Of a DNA stretch of 50,580 nucleotides, positions 34,327 to 42,904 are shown piece by piece (within the stretch, counting starts at the first letter, position 1; each line of letters begins with the position of its first letter). Position numbers and translations under genes: made by a program. The DNA lies in contig BJOX01000217.1 of NCBI GenBank assembly GCA_009731375.1, forward strand, positions 631,065 to 681,644, given 5' to 3'. The notes beneath the pieces were generated by a model. The model was not told the origin of the DNA, searched no databases, and saw only the letters and a program-made list of their open reading frames with translations. This DNA comes from Paulinella micropora (lineage: Eukaryota > Cercozoa > Imbricatea > Euglyphida).

Positions 34327-34580
34327 TGAGTTGGCATGCTTTCAGCTCAACGAGCTTTGTGTGTGCCAAACATTGCCTTCTAACTCCTCCTGTGCCCTCA
34401 AACGAGTAGTTTTTGGGTGTAGTGCCGAAAGTCGAGGAAATGTAGGCATTCAGGACACTTTCCTAACGCAAATATTTGCATGACTTTCGAAAAGCCCATG
34501 TCATCGTCAGCGACGAGTCGGGGGCTTGCAGCTCTGCAAGTATGAGCTGCCAACTCCTCCTGGTGGCAACAAACCATGCT
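34327..34580 (+). repeat. Left arm of inverted repeat around exon B3
   Basis: Same arm as at 14405 and 19222. Confidence 0.75.
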
Positions 34581-34810
34581 TGGTCGTGGCCGGGTGCCGG
34601 TTCGCGCGGGTTGGTGGTGTACACATGCAACCGTGCGGGCCGGAGGGGCCAGCAGCGTGTGTATGTATGTATGTATGTATGTATATGTGTGTGTGTGTGT
34701 GTGTGTGTCCGCTGCCTGTTCCTGCTGCAAGCGCGCTGCCCTCCTCCCCCTCCTCCTCCTCCTCTCCCTCCCCCCCCCGCACGTCGCACCTGGTGGTCTG
34801 CTGTGTATAG

Positions 34811-34909
34811 GACGGCTGCACGGCGCTGATCCGGGCCGGAGCCAAGAAGCACACGGCGACAGCACAGGCGCTGCTGGCGGCCGGCGCCCAGACCGAAGCC
34901 AAAGACAAC
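34811..34909 (+). CDS. Ankyrin-repeat exon, type B, copy 3
   Basis: Exactly 99 bp, phase 0, acceptor GCTGTGTATAG, donor AAC|GTAAGC. It encodes one complete ankyrin repeat starting DGCTALIRAGAKKHTATAQ. This is the last exon before the viral element, whose left edge lies about 1.1 kb downstream. If the gene continues, the element sits in its next intron. The inverted-repeat arms (34327 and 35020) surround this exon as in the other two copies. Confidence 0.85.
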
Positions 34910-35019
34910 GTAAGCAGGAGGGAGAGGGGAAAGAGGGGAAGATGAGAGATAGAGAGAGAGAAAGAGAGTGAGCCAGAGCATGCCATGCGCATACCCCGGA
35001 AAGCTGTGGGAAGAACTGA

Positions 35020-35262
35020 CGGTTTGTGGCCACCAGGAGGAGTTGGGAGCTGATACTTGCAGGGCGTCAAGCCCCAGACTCGTCCTCGACGCTGAGGTGG
35101 TTTTTCCGGAATTCAAGCAAATATTTGCGTTAGGGGAGTGTCCTGACCGCCGAAATTCCTCGATTTTTGGCAAGAGTCGCAACATGACTCGTTGAACACA
35201 CTAGAGGGAGTTAGAAGGGGATATTTGGCCTACACAGAGCTTGCTGGATGGAAAAGGTGATG
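35020..35262 (-). repeat. Right arm of inverted repeat around exon B3
   Basis: Reverse complement follows the left-arm block order, as at 15112 and 19905. Confidence 0.75.
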
Positions 35263-35372
35263 CACATATGATTTCAAGCAAATATGTGCGTTAGCCTCTG
35301 TCCTGAACGCTCGATTGCCTAAATGTGCCCGGGCCCTCAAAACAGAGACCCTTCGCAACAAAAGGAAACTCA

Positions 35373-35494
35373 CATCTATCTATCTATCTATCTATCTATC
35401 TCTATCTATCTATCTATCTATCTATCTACCTACCTACCTACCTACCTACCTACCTATCTATCTATCTTCTATCTATCTATCTATCTATCTACCA

Positions 35495-35532
<38 letters not shown>

Positions 35533-35555
35533 TTATGTAACGGTTTGCTTTCTTT
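35373..35555. repeat. (TATC)n/(CTAC)n microsatellite
   Basis: Simple repeat downstream of the exon-B module. Confidence 0.97.
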
Positions 35556-35905
35556 TATTTTCTCCTCTCTTCTATTCTCTCCTCTCCTCTCCTCCCCCCT
35601 CTCCTCTCCTCTCCCCTCCCCTCCCCTCTCTCCTCTCCTCTCCTCTCTCCTCTCTCTCCTCTCTCCTCTCTCTCTCTCCTCTCTCCTCTCTCCTCTCCTC
35701 TCCTCTCTCCTCTCCTCTCTCCTCTCCTCTCCTCCTCTCTCCTCTCCTCTCCTCCCCTCCCCCCCCCTCTCCCCTCCCCTCCCCTCTCCTCTCCTCTCCT
35801 CTCCTCTTCTCTCCTCTTCTCTCCTCTTCTCTCCTTTTCTCTCCTTTTCTCTTCTCTTCTCTTCTCTTCTCTCTTCTCCTCTCTTCTCTTCTCTTCTCTT
35901 CTCTC
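35556..35905. repeat. Pyrimidine tract
   Basis: About 350 bases of C and T with only an isolated A near its left end. Confidence 0.95.
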
Positions 35906-36000
35906 TTGCCCATTCCCAGCCTGCTACCCAGTTGCCGTGGCGGCGGGTTGGAATGGATGCCTATGTCTTTGGATACGCAGAGCTGACAAACCAAACATAT
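35906..36000 (+). repeat. Hairpin-forming short repeat, variant D, last copy
   Basis: Copy of the element at 16776; it runs into the TATC tract that borders the viral element. Confidence 0.72.
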
Positions 36001-36035
36001 CTATCTATCTATCTATCTATCTATCCATCTATCCA
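36001..36035. repeat. (TATC)n tract at the host/virus junction
   Basis: The last host-type sequence before the viral element. The exact edge cannot be fixed without the right end and its target duplication. Confidence 0.9.
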
Positions 36036-36342
36036 AAAAACGAGAAAGAAAAGGGGGAGTGATCCAAAGGCTCCCCCCCCTTTTCGTTTTGAATTTTGCC
36101 ATAGTTTGTCATTTTTTACAAAGTCAGTCATATAAAGAGATAACAGCATTATCCCCCCGTTTTTACACGGGTAGTATAGGGTCGCACACTCTGCCCAAAA
36201 AACAAAAAAAGTGATTTTCTGTTTTCCCATTTTTCCCTATTTCGCTCTTTGCGACTTCACGACTAAACAGCAACATCGGAAAAGAATCCGCGACATTCAT
36301 CAAAATTATCAACAATATTTACTATCTGGCGGATCGGCCCAC
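36036..36342. other. Left end region of the PLV, non-coding
   Basis: Between the TATC tract and the integrase stop lie about 300 bp without a convincing gene. It holds a G/C-tract hairpin near the edge and several A/T runs. In Polintons and PLVs this position is the terminal inverted repeat; whether it is repeated at the other end cannot be seen here. Confidence 0.6.
36049..36084. repeat. Terminal-region hairpin
   Basis: AAAAGGGGGAG is separated by 11 bases from CTCCCCCCCCTTTT, so 11 bases can pair with small slippage in the C run. It starts about 13 bases from the apparent left edge. Confidence 0.7.
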
Positions 36343-37278
36343 TCATAAATCAAAAATTACCTTTTTCTTTTTGTGCAGTTTGGTTTCAATTATGTTTTCT
36401 GGTTGTATGTCTTCTTTTTTTAACTGTTGCTTTATTTTCTTCTCCTTCGTTATCTCTTGGACTTGTTCGTGAATTTGTTTTTCATCATCAACTGGCTTTT
36501 CAAACTTAGTCTTTAAGAACTCGCGGGGGCTGACTAGTTCTTTGTTAGATAGCACAATCTTAAATCCGTTTCTACCCAAAACCGTATATATCTGCTTTGA
36601 CCAAGTTAGTCTGCCTTTTGAAAATAGATTTCGTTGAACTTCCCGTCTTACCTTATCGCTAGGTTCAAATTCATTAATACTCTCATCTCTTTCAATTTTT
36701 TGTTTATTAGTAGCTTTCCCATTTAATACATCAATTGGTCTAGCTTTGATTGTTGGATGAAAACGATTATTGTAAGCTTTAACCATATCATCAATGTATG
36801 AGACCCAGTCAAAGTTTCCATTTGTTTCAAATAGTATATCAAACCACCTTCTAATAGTTCTAATCACTCTATCTACGATAGCAAGAGCCCGGTGGTCTCC
36901 TACTTCAACTGTTCTGTGTTCAATGTTATGTTCATCAAAATATTTATTAACTGCTCCTTTGTATTCTCCTCCGCTATCTGTTGTAATGATTTCTGGAATA
37001 TATGGAATAGATTTTAAACCAGTATATACTTCGTTCGCAGTTTTATTTTTCAGCGGTCTAACTTCTAAAAATCTACTATTAGTGTCAATCCAAACCAACA
37101 TAAAGGCATATTTTTTATTACCTGGTTTATCTTTTAACTTAGACATATCCGCCAAATCTACAAACACTTGTTTCAACTGTTTATCAGCCCATATTGTATT
37201 CCATTTCTTACTTTGTTTTTTTTGATAATGTAGTTCTAATGCCTGTTGCTCTTTAAGTTCTTGTATATGGTCGTCCAT
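36343..37278 (-). CDS. Retroviral-type (rve) integrase
   Basis: 311 aa with an ATG start. An RNase-H-like integrase core spans about residues 35-190, with VFVDLADM (Asp41) and TTDSGGEYKG (Asp101). The third catalytic position falls in AIVDRVIRTIRRW, where Asp136 stands in place of the usual Glu, 35 residues after Asp101. A C-terminal region with RNLFSKGRLTWSKQIYTV resembles the SH3-like DNA-binding tail of Polinton integrases. A Lys-rich tail follows (about 275-311). No N-terminal HHCC zinc finger is present. The enzyme would insert the viral DNA into the host chromosome. It is first from the left end, as expected in Polintons, and 8 bp follow the upstream small ORF, suggesting co-transcription. 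Whether the Asp variant is active is open. Confidence 0.92.
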   Translation of the reverse strand: MDDHIQELKEQQALELHYQKKQSKKWNTIWADKQLKQVFVDLADMSKLKDKPGNKKYAFMLVWIDTNSRFLEVRPLKNKTANEVYTGLKSIPYIPEIITTDSGGEYKGAVNKYFDEHNIEHRTVEVGDHRALAIVDRVIRTIRRWFDILFETNGNFDWVSYIDDMVKAYNNRFHPTIKARPIDVLNGKATNKQKIERDESINEFEPSDKVRREVQRNLFSKGRLTWSKQIYTVLGRNGFKIVLSNKELVSPREFLKTKFEKPVDDEKQIHEQVQEITKEKKIKQQLKKEDIQPENIIETKLHKKKKVIFDL

Positions 37279-37286
37279 CGCACCTT

Positions 37287-37544
37287 CTAATATTTAATCA
37301 CACCTAATGCTTTATCTCTATATGTTGCTCTTTCTTTTTTTTCAAGTTCAAAACAATAATTAGAACAAAACTCATACATATAAAACCAATCAAAACTATC
37401 ATCAACAGCCGTAATCTGTCGGTTCGCTAAACACAGTGTTAATCCACACACATAGCAACTATTGAAGTCATACATACGATGATTATATAGGTAGTCCATA
37501 ATGTGTAAGCGAACATCTAACGGAAGGTTTTTTATTTTGCTCAT
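37287..37544 (-). CDS. Small F-box-like, cysteine-containing protein
   Basis: 85 aa, ATG start, directly upstream of the integrase in the same direction. Residues 6-20 (NLPLDVRLHIMDYLY) follow the LP-x-x-V-x-x-x-I-x-x-Y-L pattern of an F-box N terminus. Then come two cysteine pairs, C30-x2-C33 and C60-x3-C64, which could bind one zinc ion. Role unknown. F-box-like viral proteins can recruit host ubiquitin ligases, but a separate possibility is that it supplies the zinc finger that the integrase lacks. A TATA-like run (TAATATATATATG) abuts its start codon. The match is short, so function is a guess. Confidence 0.6.
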   Translation of the reverse strand: MSKIKNLPLDVRLHIMDYLYNHRMYDFNSCYVCGLTLCLANRQITAVDDSFDWFYMYEFCSNYCFELEKKERATYRDKALGVIKY

Positions 37545-37551
37545 ATATATA

Positions 37552-37734
37552 TTAGAACTTCAAAAATATCCTCGATAGTTCATCATTATTTTCTTTTTTT
37601 GACTTCTCTTGTTGTCTCGCATAAACATTAACATTAACTCGGCCAGTCTTCTTACCTTTACCTTTCTTAGGCTGTTCCTCTTCTTCACTTTCGCTCTCAC
37701 TCTCACTCTCTTCTTCCACTTTCTTTTTTACCAC
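37552..37734 (-). CDS. Charge-rich small ORF, possibly second half of a broken gene
   Basis: 60 codons if begun at a GTG. There is no ATG in this frame, and the frame stays open upstream to just past the stop of the preceding ORF at 37754. Composition is an acidic Glu/Ser run (about residues 7-20), then basic KKGKGKKTGR. Because it lacks a normal start and lies one base out of frame with the preceding charge-rich ORF, the two may be one gene split by an indel or a sequencing error, or joined by frameshifting. No family recognised. Confidence 0.45.
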   Translation of the reverse strand: MVKKKVEEESESESESEEEEQPKKGKGKKTGRVNVNVYARQQEKSKKENNDELSRIFLKF

Positions 37735-37753
37735 TTTCTTCGCCTTCTTCTGC

Positions 37754-38062
37754 TTAGTCTTTTAATTTTATACCCGCAACCCGTTGGGCTACGATATCTA
37801 CAAAGTCGTGTTCTACTTCCTCATCCGAACTGCTCTCCTCACTTAGCTCACCGTCTCTGCCATCAATCATATCCTTAGCCAACTGTTTCTTTGACACATG
37901 GTCCATCTTTTCGTCTTCGTTCATTTCTTTCGCATTCTTAGCCTCTTCCTCCGCTAGTAATTCCCTTGCCCTCTCAATCTTTCTCTGCCTCGCATACTGT
38001 TTCTTCATTACAGTAGCTTTTTCAAGGTTCTTTATGGCAATCTCTCTATTACCTCTTGGCAT
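37754..38062 (-). CDS. Charge-rich hypothetical protein
   Basis: 102 aa with an ATG start. A basic helical N terminus (REIAIKNLEKATVMKKQYAR) is followed by a Glu/Lys coiled-coil-like stretch and an acidic Ser/Glu/Asp patch near residues 70-86. First gene of the leftward cluster, 118 bp from the divergent rightward gene at 38181. Could be a nucleoprotein or scaffold, but the sequence does not show a known domain. Confidence 0.6.
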   Translation of the reverse strand: MPRGNREIAIKNLEKATVMKKQYARQRKIERARELLAEEEAKNAKEMNEDEKMDHVSKKQLAKDMIDGRDGELSEESSSDEEVEHDFVDIVAQRVAGIKLKD

Positions 38063-38180
38063 TGTTTGTTTCTGTTGTATATCTAACCAAAAATAATTTT
38101 TATACTGATTAATTATTAGCCAATTTCTTAATATCTTATTATGTATTAAACAAAACTATATTATAAGATAAAAAGGGAGA
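38063..38180. promoter_or_regulatory. Divergent AT-rich intergenic region
   Basis: 118 bp between leftward and rightward gene clusters, very AT-rich, with ACTATATTATAAG 22-34 bases before the start at 38181 and GTTGTATATC on the other side. It is the likely site of two opposing promoters. Confidence 0.55.
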
Positions 38181-38777
38181 ATGCCAGACTATAAGCAAGG
38201 TAAGATTTATTCAATAAGGTCTCACCAGACGAACCAGATTTATATATGCTCTACAACAGAACCATTACATAAGATGTTATATAAACATAGAAACGATTTT
38301 AAAAAACAAACACAATTAACATCCACGGAAATCATAAAGTATCCAGACCATTATATTGAATTAATTGAAGAATTTCCCTGCAACAATGTATATGAACTAA
38401 GAAAAAGAGAAGGAGAAATAATCAGACAAACAGAAAATTGTGTTAATAAATATGTAGCAGGAAGGACGGCAAGAGAACATTATCAAGAAAATAAGCAATA
38501 TGTATTACAAAGAAATAAAGAATATAGGGAGCAAAATAAAGAACACATAACACTAAAAAAGAAAGAATAGTATGAACAGAACAAAGAATATGTATCACAG
38601 AGAGGAAAAGAATACAGAGAAATAAACAAAATTAAGTTAGCACAAAGAGCTAAAAAATATGTTGAAGTTAATAAAGATAAAATAAAGCAGTATAAAAAAA
38701 ATTATTATGCTGTTAATAGGCGAATGATAAGATTAAATGAATGTAAAAATTATCCGATCGGTTTAGCAACATTCTGA
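38181..38777 (+). pseudogene. GIY-YIG nuclease-like gene with in-frame TAG and degenerate active site
   Basis: Frame of 198 codons from ATG to TGA at 38775, broken only by a TAG at 38568-38570. The N terminus has the GIY-YIG layout: GKIYSI (7-12), then YICSTT (21-26), where Gly is replaced by Cys. LHKMLYKHR (29-37) has Met where the intact paralogue at 47899 has the catalytic Arg. After the domain come KEYREQNKEH-type repeats that continue across the TAG (YEQNKEYVSQ, KEYREINK), so the stop is a late lesion. Together this reads as a catalytically dead, decaying copy of a PLV/giant-virus-type GIY-YIG gene. If the TAG is real, the product is 129 aa. Confidence 0.75.
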
Positions 38778-38811
38778 TTTTAAATGTGAATATATTTTTT
38801 TAGCTTAATAT

Positions 38812-41800
38812 ATGATGAGTCAATTCAAAAGTTTGTTGGGTTTGAATGACTTAACCTGCGACTCTTTAAATATACTTAACCTTGATTTAACGAACACAAA
38901 CATAGTGGGCTTATACACAGATAGGGTGCCAGAAGATGATGACCCCGTAAATCTTTATTTTACTCACGGCCGATTTGATGCGAGGTTGGCTTTAAAATCA
39001 ACGACTGACTTAAAAGAATGCACTAATCTATACTATACTGATGGTAGGTTTGATGCGCGACTAAACACTAAATCAACCACTAACCTAGCCGAAGGCACTA
39101 ATTTATATTATACTAATGCTAGGTTTGACACTCAATTAGCAACAAAGAACACAACCAACTTAACCGAAGGAACTAACTTATACTACACCACAGCAAGGGC
39201 TAATACAGATTTTGACACAAGGATAGCAACTAAATCAATAGATGCTTTAAGTGATGTAATCATAACATGCACGCCCGCCGATAACCAACTAATCATTTAT
39301 AGCACTGGGCAATGGCGAAATGTTGCTTCTCCTTTTCTTAGATTGGATGGAACTGCGAATATGACGGGCGGATTAAATATGGGATGATTTAACATAACAA
39401 ACGTAGGCAGTGTTGATGGAATTGATGTTTCTGCCCTTGACAGCTCAGCCGTAAAATTAATAGGAGACCAAACAATAACAGGAAACAAAATATTTACTAC
39501 TTATTTGGGTATAAAAGACTCAAATTCATTAAACACAGGGAGGTTGTTCTTCAACTACAACAATAATATGGGTTCTATTTATTCAGCAGAGCCAAATGGA
39601 GCAACGGGTTATCCACTAACTATTGTTGGTTCTTCCATACTTTTTGCACCAACAACGGGAGGTGGAATAACATTGACTGGTAATGTTTTTAATTTTAATA
39701 GCACAACAGCAATAAGCGGACTGCCCGCACCATTCTACGATGGCGATGCTTCAACGAAATTATATACTGATACGAAACTGGCAAAGGACTGCACAACGGC
39801 TATGACTGGCAGTTTAAATATGGGAGGATTTTCAATTACAAATGTTAATCTTGTTGACAACATTGATGTTTCTGCCCTTGATACTTCTGTCGTTAAACTA
39901 ACAGGAGACCAGACCATAGCAGGAAATAAAAAATTTACTTCAACAATAGAAGTGCGGGGCGCCACAGCTCCAACCGCTTTTGATGATATCGGTGTTGCCT
40001 TTGATACGGCGACGAATATTGGAATGATTGCCGCACAAAAAATAGCAACTGCGAGTTGGTATCAGATACAAATAACGTGTTCGTATGTTGAGTTATATTC
40101 AGGTAATAATGTAATTATAACCGCAACTGGCACTACACTATCTTTGAATAACAACAAAATAACAAACTTAGCCACACCATCAGCAACAACGGACGGAGCA
40201 AACAAAAGTTATGTTGATACAAAAGACTGACAAAATGTGAAACTAACAGGAAACCGAACCATAGCAGGAATTAAGACATTTAGCATTGCCCTTGAAATAA
40301 CAGGAAATTCAACGAATGCGACAACAAAAGGAACTTTCGTGGTTTTTAACTCCACAGCCAATATAGGAACTATCGGATGCCTTGATATGGGCACTGGTGT
40401 AAATTACAACTTTGAAATTTCTGCGAAAAAAATAAGTTTTATTATTGACGGGACGATTGTCGGTTGGGTAAATGCTTCGGGGCTAGATTGTAATAGTAGC
40501 AAAATAGCCAACCTTGGAACTCCGACATTAGCAACGGACTGAGCGACAAAAGGGTATGCTGACACATTGGACTGACAAAATGTAAAACTAACAGGAGACC
40601 AAACAATAACGGGAATTAAAATATTTAATAGAACAAGAAATGATGTAAAAGCACTGACCTTATTAAGCCAAGCAGATTTTAATAATGTGGATATCATTAA
40701 TGGTGGAAATATAACATATAATGGGGCGAGGATATTAAACCAAAATGGAGGAGACATATTCTTTTCACAGACATCAGGAGATTATCAGTATTTCTTATTT
40801 ACTCTAAATACCGCTACAAGTGGAACCGCGAACCAACGAGGTTATGTATTTACGAATGTAGCATCTGATGTAAAAGGGGCGGGACTTTATATTTCAAAAC
40901 TTTTGGATAATAAAAGTGCTTCGTCTGACATTGTCCGTTTTAACAATGCTGGCGGTATGCGATTTTATGGAGCCTTAGATATGAATTCAAACAACATAAC
41001 AAATGGCGGAACAATAACGGGAACAACAATTACTTCAACCGCGGGTATATCAACAACAACCGCAATCGCAAGTGGATTAATAACGGCAGATGGCGGTTGT
41101 AAGTTATCTATTCAAAATAAAGTAGATGGAGGAAATGGACAGGGTATATTTATGTGGGATACAGACAACTCAGGATGGGGTATTTATATGGCTCAACCGG
41201 GGGCTGGTAAATCATTAGGTGGAGGAACAGCGGTGGCAGGCAACGATATTATAGGCTTTGCTGTAAGATTTAGGAGTGGTAATGCTTCGGCGGATGGTTT
41301 TGTGTGGGAAAATTCAGCAGACCAATTGTTAATGTCATTAAAAGGGGCCAATGGAACTTTATGGACAAAAGGATTAATAACGGCTAGTGCGGGTATATCA
41401 ACAACAACGGCAACCGCGAGTGGATTAATAACGGCAAATGCGGGTATATCAACAACAACATTAACAACAAGCGACAATATAGTAGTAGGTGCTGGAAAAA
41501 GTGTGTTTATTGATAGAAATGCATTGGCAAACAATAAACTGGTTTTATGGGATGGAAAAACACCATCAACGACTGCTTTTCTTGGATTTGGTGTTGCTAG
41601 TAATACATTGATTTATAATGTTAATTCTGCCGATAGCCACGTATTTTACCATAGTACCGCGACAGAATTATTTAGAATTAACAACACAGCAATCACTACT
41701 TCAAATGCAATAACGGCAAATGCGGGGATTACATATTCTGGGGTGCTAACAACGGCATCGGCAACAACTAATGTGGCAAAAATAGCAATTCAAGGACAAA

Positions 41801-42522
41801 CAGACGGGGGTAGTAGCCGCGGAATATTTGTATGGGATGCTACTGATCCAAACTGGGTGATTTATATGTCTCAGTCTGGGACAAATAAAACATTAAGTGG
41901 AACAGGAACAGCACCAGCAGGAGGAGGAGGAGGATTAACTTCTTATGCTATTAGATTTAGAGTTAATGGTTCTTCAACGAGTGGGTTCATATGGGAGAAT
42001 AATTCAAATACTGCTTTAATGTCATTAAGAGCGAGCGATGGTCAGTTATGGGTATTGTCTAATCCAATTCAATATTCAGACAGGAGAAAAAAAGAAGACA
42101 TAAAAGAGTGCTTAGGCTTAGATTTCATTAATAAGTTAAATCCAGTTTGCTATCGTATGATTGACGACAACAAGAAATGTAGGACTGGCTTAATAGCACA
42201 GGAGTTAGAAGAAATACTAACAGAAATTGATATGCTAGATTTTGGCGGTTTTATAAAAGAAACAATTATGGTTCCCTGTCCAAAGCAAAGAAAAGAATAC
42301 GAATTGAAGGGTGTAAGTATCAATCCAGAAGATGTTAAATGTGTTGATAGTGGTGATGTCGGTTATGGTATAGGTTATTCCGAGTTTATCGCACCATTAA
42401 TTAAGGCCGTTCAACAATTATCAGAAAAAATAAATAATATAACTAATGATATAGCTGACTTAAAAAAACAATTAGCAGAAAACTGTAAGGACAAGCCCTT
42501 ACAAACCCAATATAGTTTTTGA
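38812..42522 (+). CDS. Long fibre-like protein with C-terminal S74 chaperone domain; four in-frame TGA codons
   Basis: One frame of 1237 codons, ATG at 38812 (tandem ATG ATG), final TGA at 42520. It is interrupted only by TGA at 39385, 40228, 40540 and 40573. The N-terminal part has four EGTNLYYT-x-x-RFD-type repeats (residues about 45-135), as in phage tail fibres. The middle has SALDTSVVKLTGDQTIAGNK-like beta repeats, then glycine/threonine-rich triplet-like sequence. The C terminus has SDRRKKEDI, LNPVCYRM, GLIAQELEEI and a final heptad helix, the intramolecular chaperone of the endosialidase/S74 class that trimerises fibres and cuts itself off at the Ser. Likely a host-attachment fibre. 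If TGA stops translation, only the first 191 residues form. Confidence 0.82.
38818..38852. repeat. Inverted repeat at the start of the fibre gene
   Basis: AGTCAATTCAAA and TTTGAATGACT pair with one bulged base around an 11-base loop, immediately after the two ATG codons. One of the palindromes that touch viral start codons. Confidence 0.6.
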
Positions 42523-42526
42523 GATT

Positions 42527-42555
42527 GTAAGTGGTTTTTGTAAAAAAGCACTTAC
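42527..42555. terminator. Intergenic palindrome between fibre and two-TM gene
   Basis: GTAAGTG pairs with CACTTAC, then a G-G mismatch and a T5/A5 extension. It begins 4 bases after the fibre stop and ends 1 base before the next ATG. It may define the fibre mRNA 3' end, regulate the next start, or both; the role is inferred from position. Confidence 0.55.
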
Positions 42556-42556
42556 T

Positions 42557-42904
42557 ATGCCCCCTAGATTACACCCTCCACCTCCACTCATTGATATGGC
42601 CGATGGCGAACTAACACCAGAGTTGAAAAATCGTGTTTTGGATATTTCATTGAAGAATGAAGAAAAAAAAGTAGAGCACGAATTGGAAGATAACTGGAAT
42701 TGTTGTTGTATAAAAAACAGACCGACAGACAGCAGATTAATTAAGTATCTGTTTCAAATGGGTATCATTATAGCCATCATCACCCTTTGTATCGTGAGGT
42801 TATCTGAAAAGAACTTACCGTGCGAGACAGCCAACACTTATGTAGGTATTTTGACCTTACTTATCGGTATCTGTCTTCCTAGCCCATCTTCAAGTAAGAA
42901 GTGA
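42557..42904 (+). CDS. Two-TM membrane protein
   Basis: 115 aa, ATG start. Pro-rich N terminus, charged helix (about 17-45), Trp-Asn-Cys-Cys-Cys (47-51, a possible acylation site), then hydrophobic segments at about 64-80 (YLFQMGIIIAIITLCIV) and 94-108 (TYVGILTLLIGICLP), ending PSPSSSKK. Small two-TM proteins of this build, with a short loop and PSP end, occur in PLVs and virophages by my recollection and are thought to be virion membrane or entry components; that part is not provable here. A second ATG at residue 14 is a possible start. Its 3' end overlaps by 15 bp the end of the convergent gene. Confidence 0.72.
   Translation: MPPRLHPPPPLIDMADGELTPELKNRVLDISLKNEEKKVEHELEDNWNCCCIKNRPTDSRLIKYLFQMGIIIAIITLCIVRLSEKNLPCETANTYVGILTLLIGICLPSPSSSKK

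Noticed and set aside
36021-36230. 69-codon minus-strand ORF at the viral left edge
   Set aside because: It runs across the junction into host TATC DNA and has no recognisable feature.
36794-37225. 143-codon plus-strand ORF opposite the integrase
   Set aside because: Shadow of the integrase reading frame; the integrase motifs are clear on the other strand.
41193-41534. 113-codon minus-strand ORF opposite the fibre, and similar ones at 39297, 39735, 40404
   Set aside because: Antisense shadows of a repeated fibre frame; their similarity follows the repeats.
38812-42522. Selenocysteine at the in-frame TGA codons
   Set aside because: No redox-type context (paralogous repeats have Gly, Ser or Thr there) and no SECIS-like structure evident after the gene.
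38812-42522. Element-wide reassignment of TGA to Trp
   Set aside because: Trp is TGG throughout capsid, penton and protease genes, TGA sites align with Gly or Ser/Thr rather than Trp, and integrase and protease frames end at TGA at expected lengths. Not excluded for the fibre alone.
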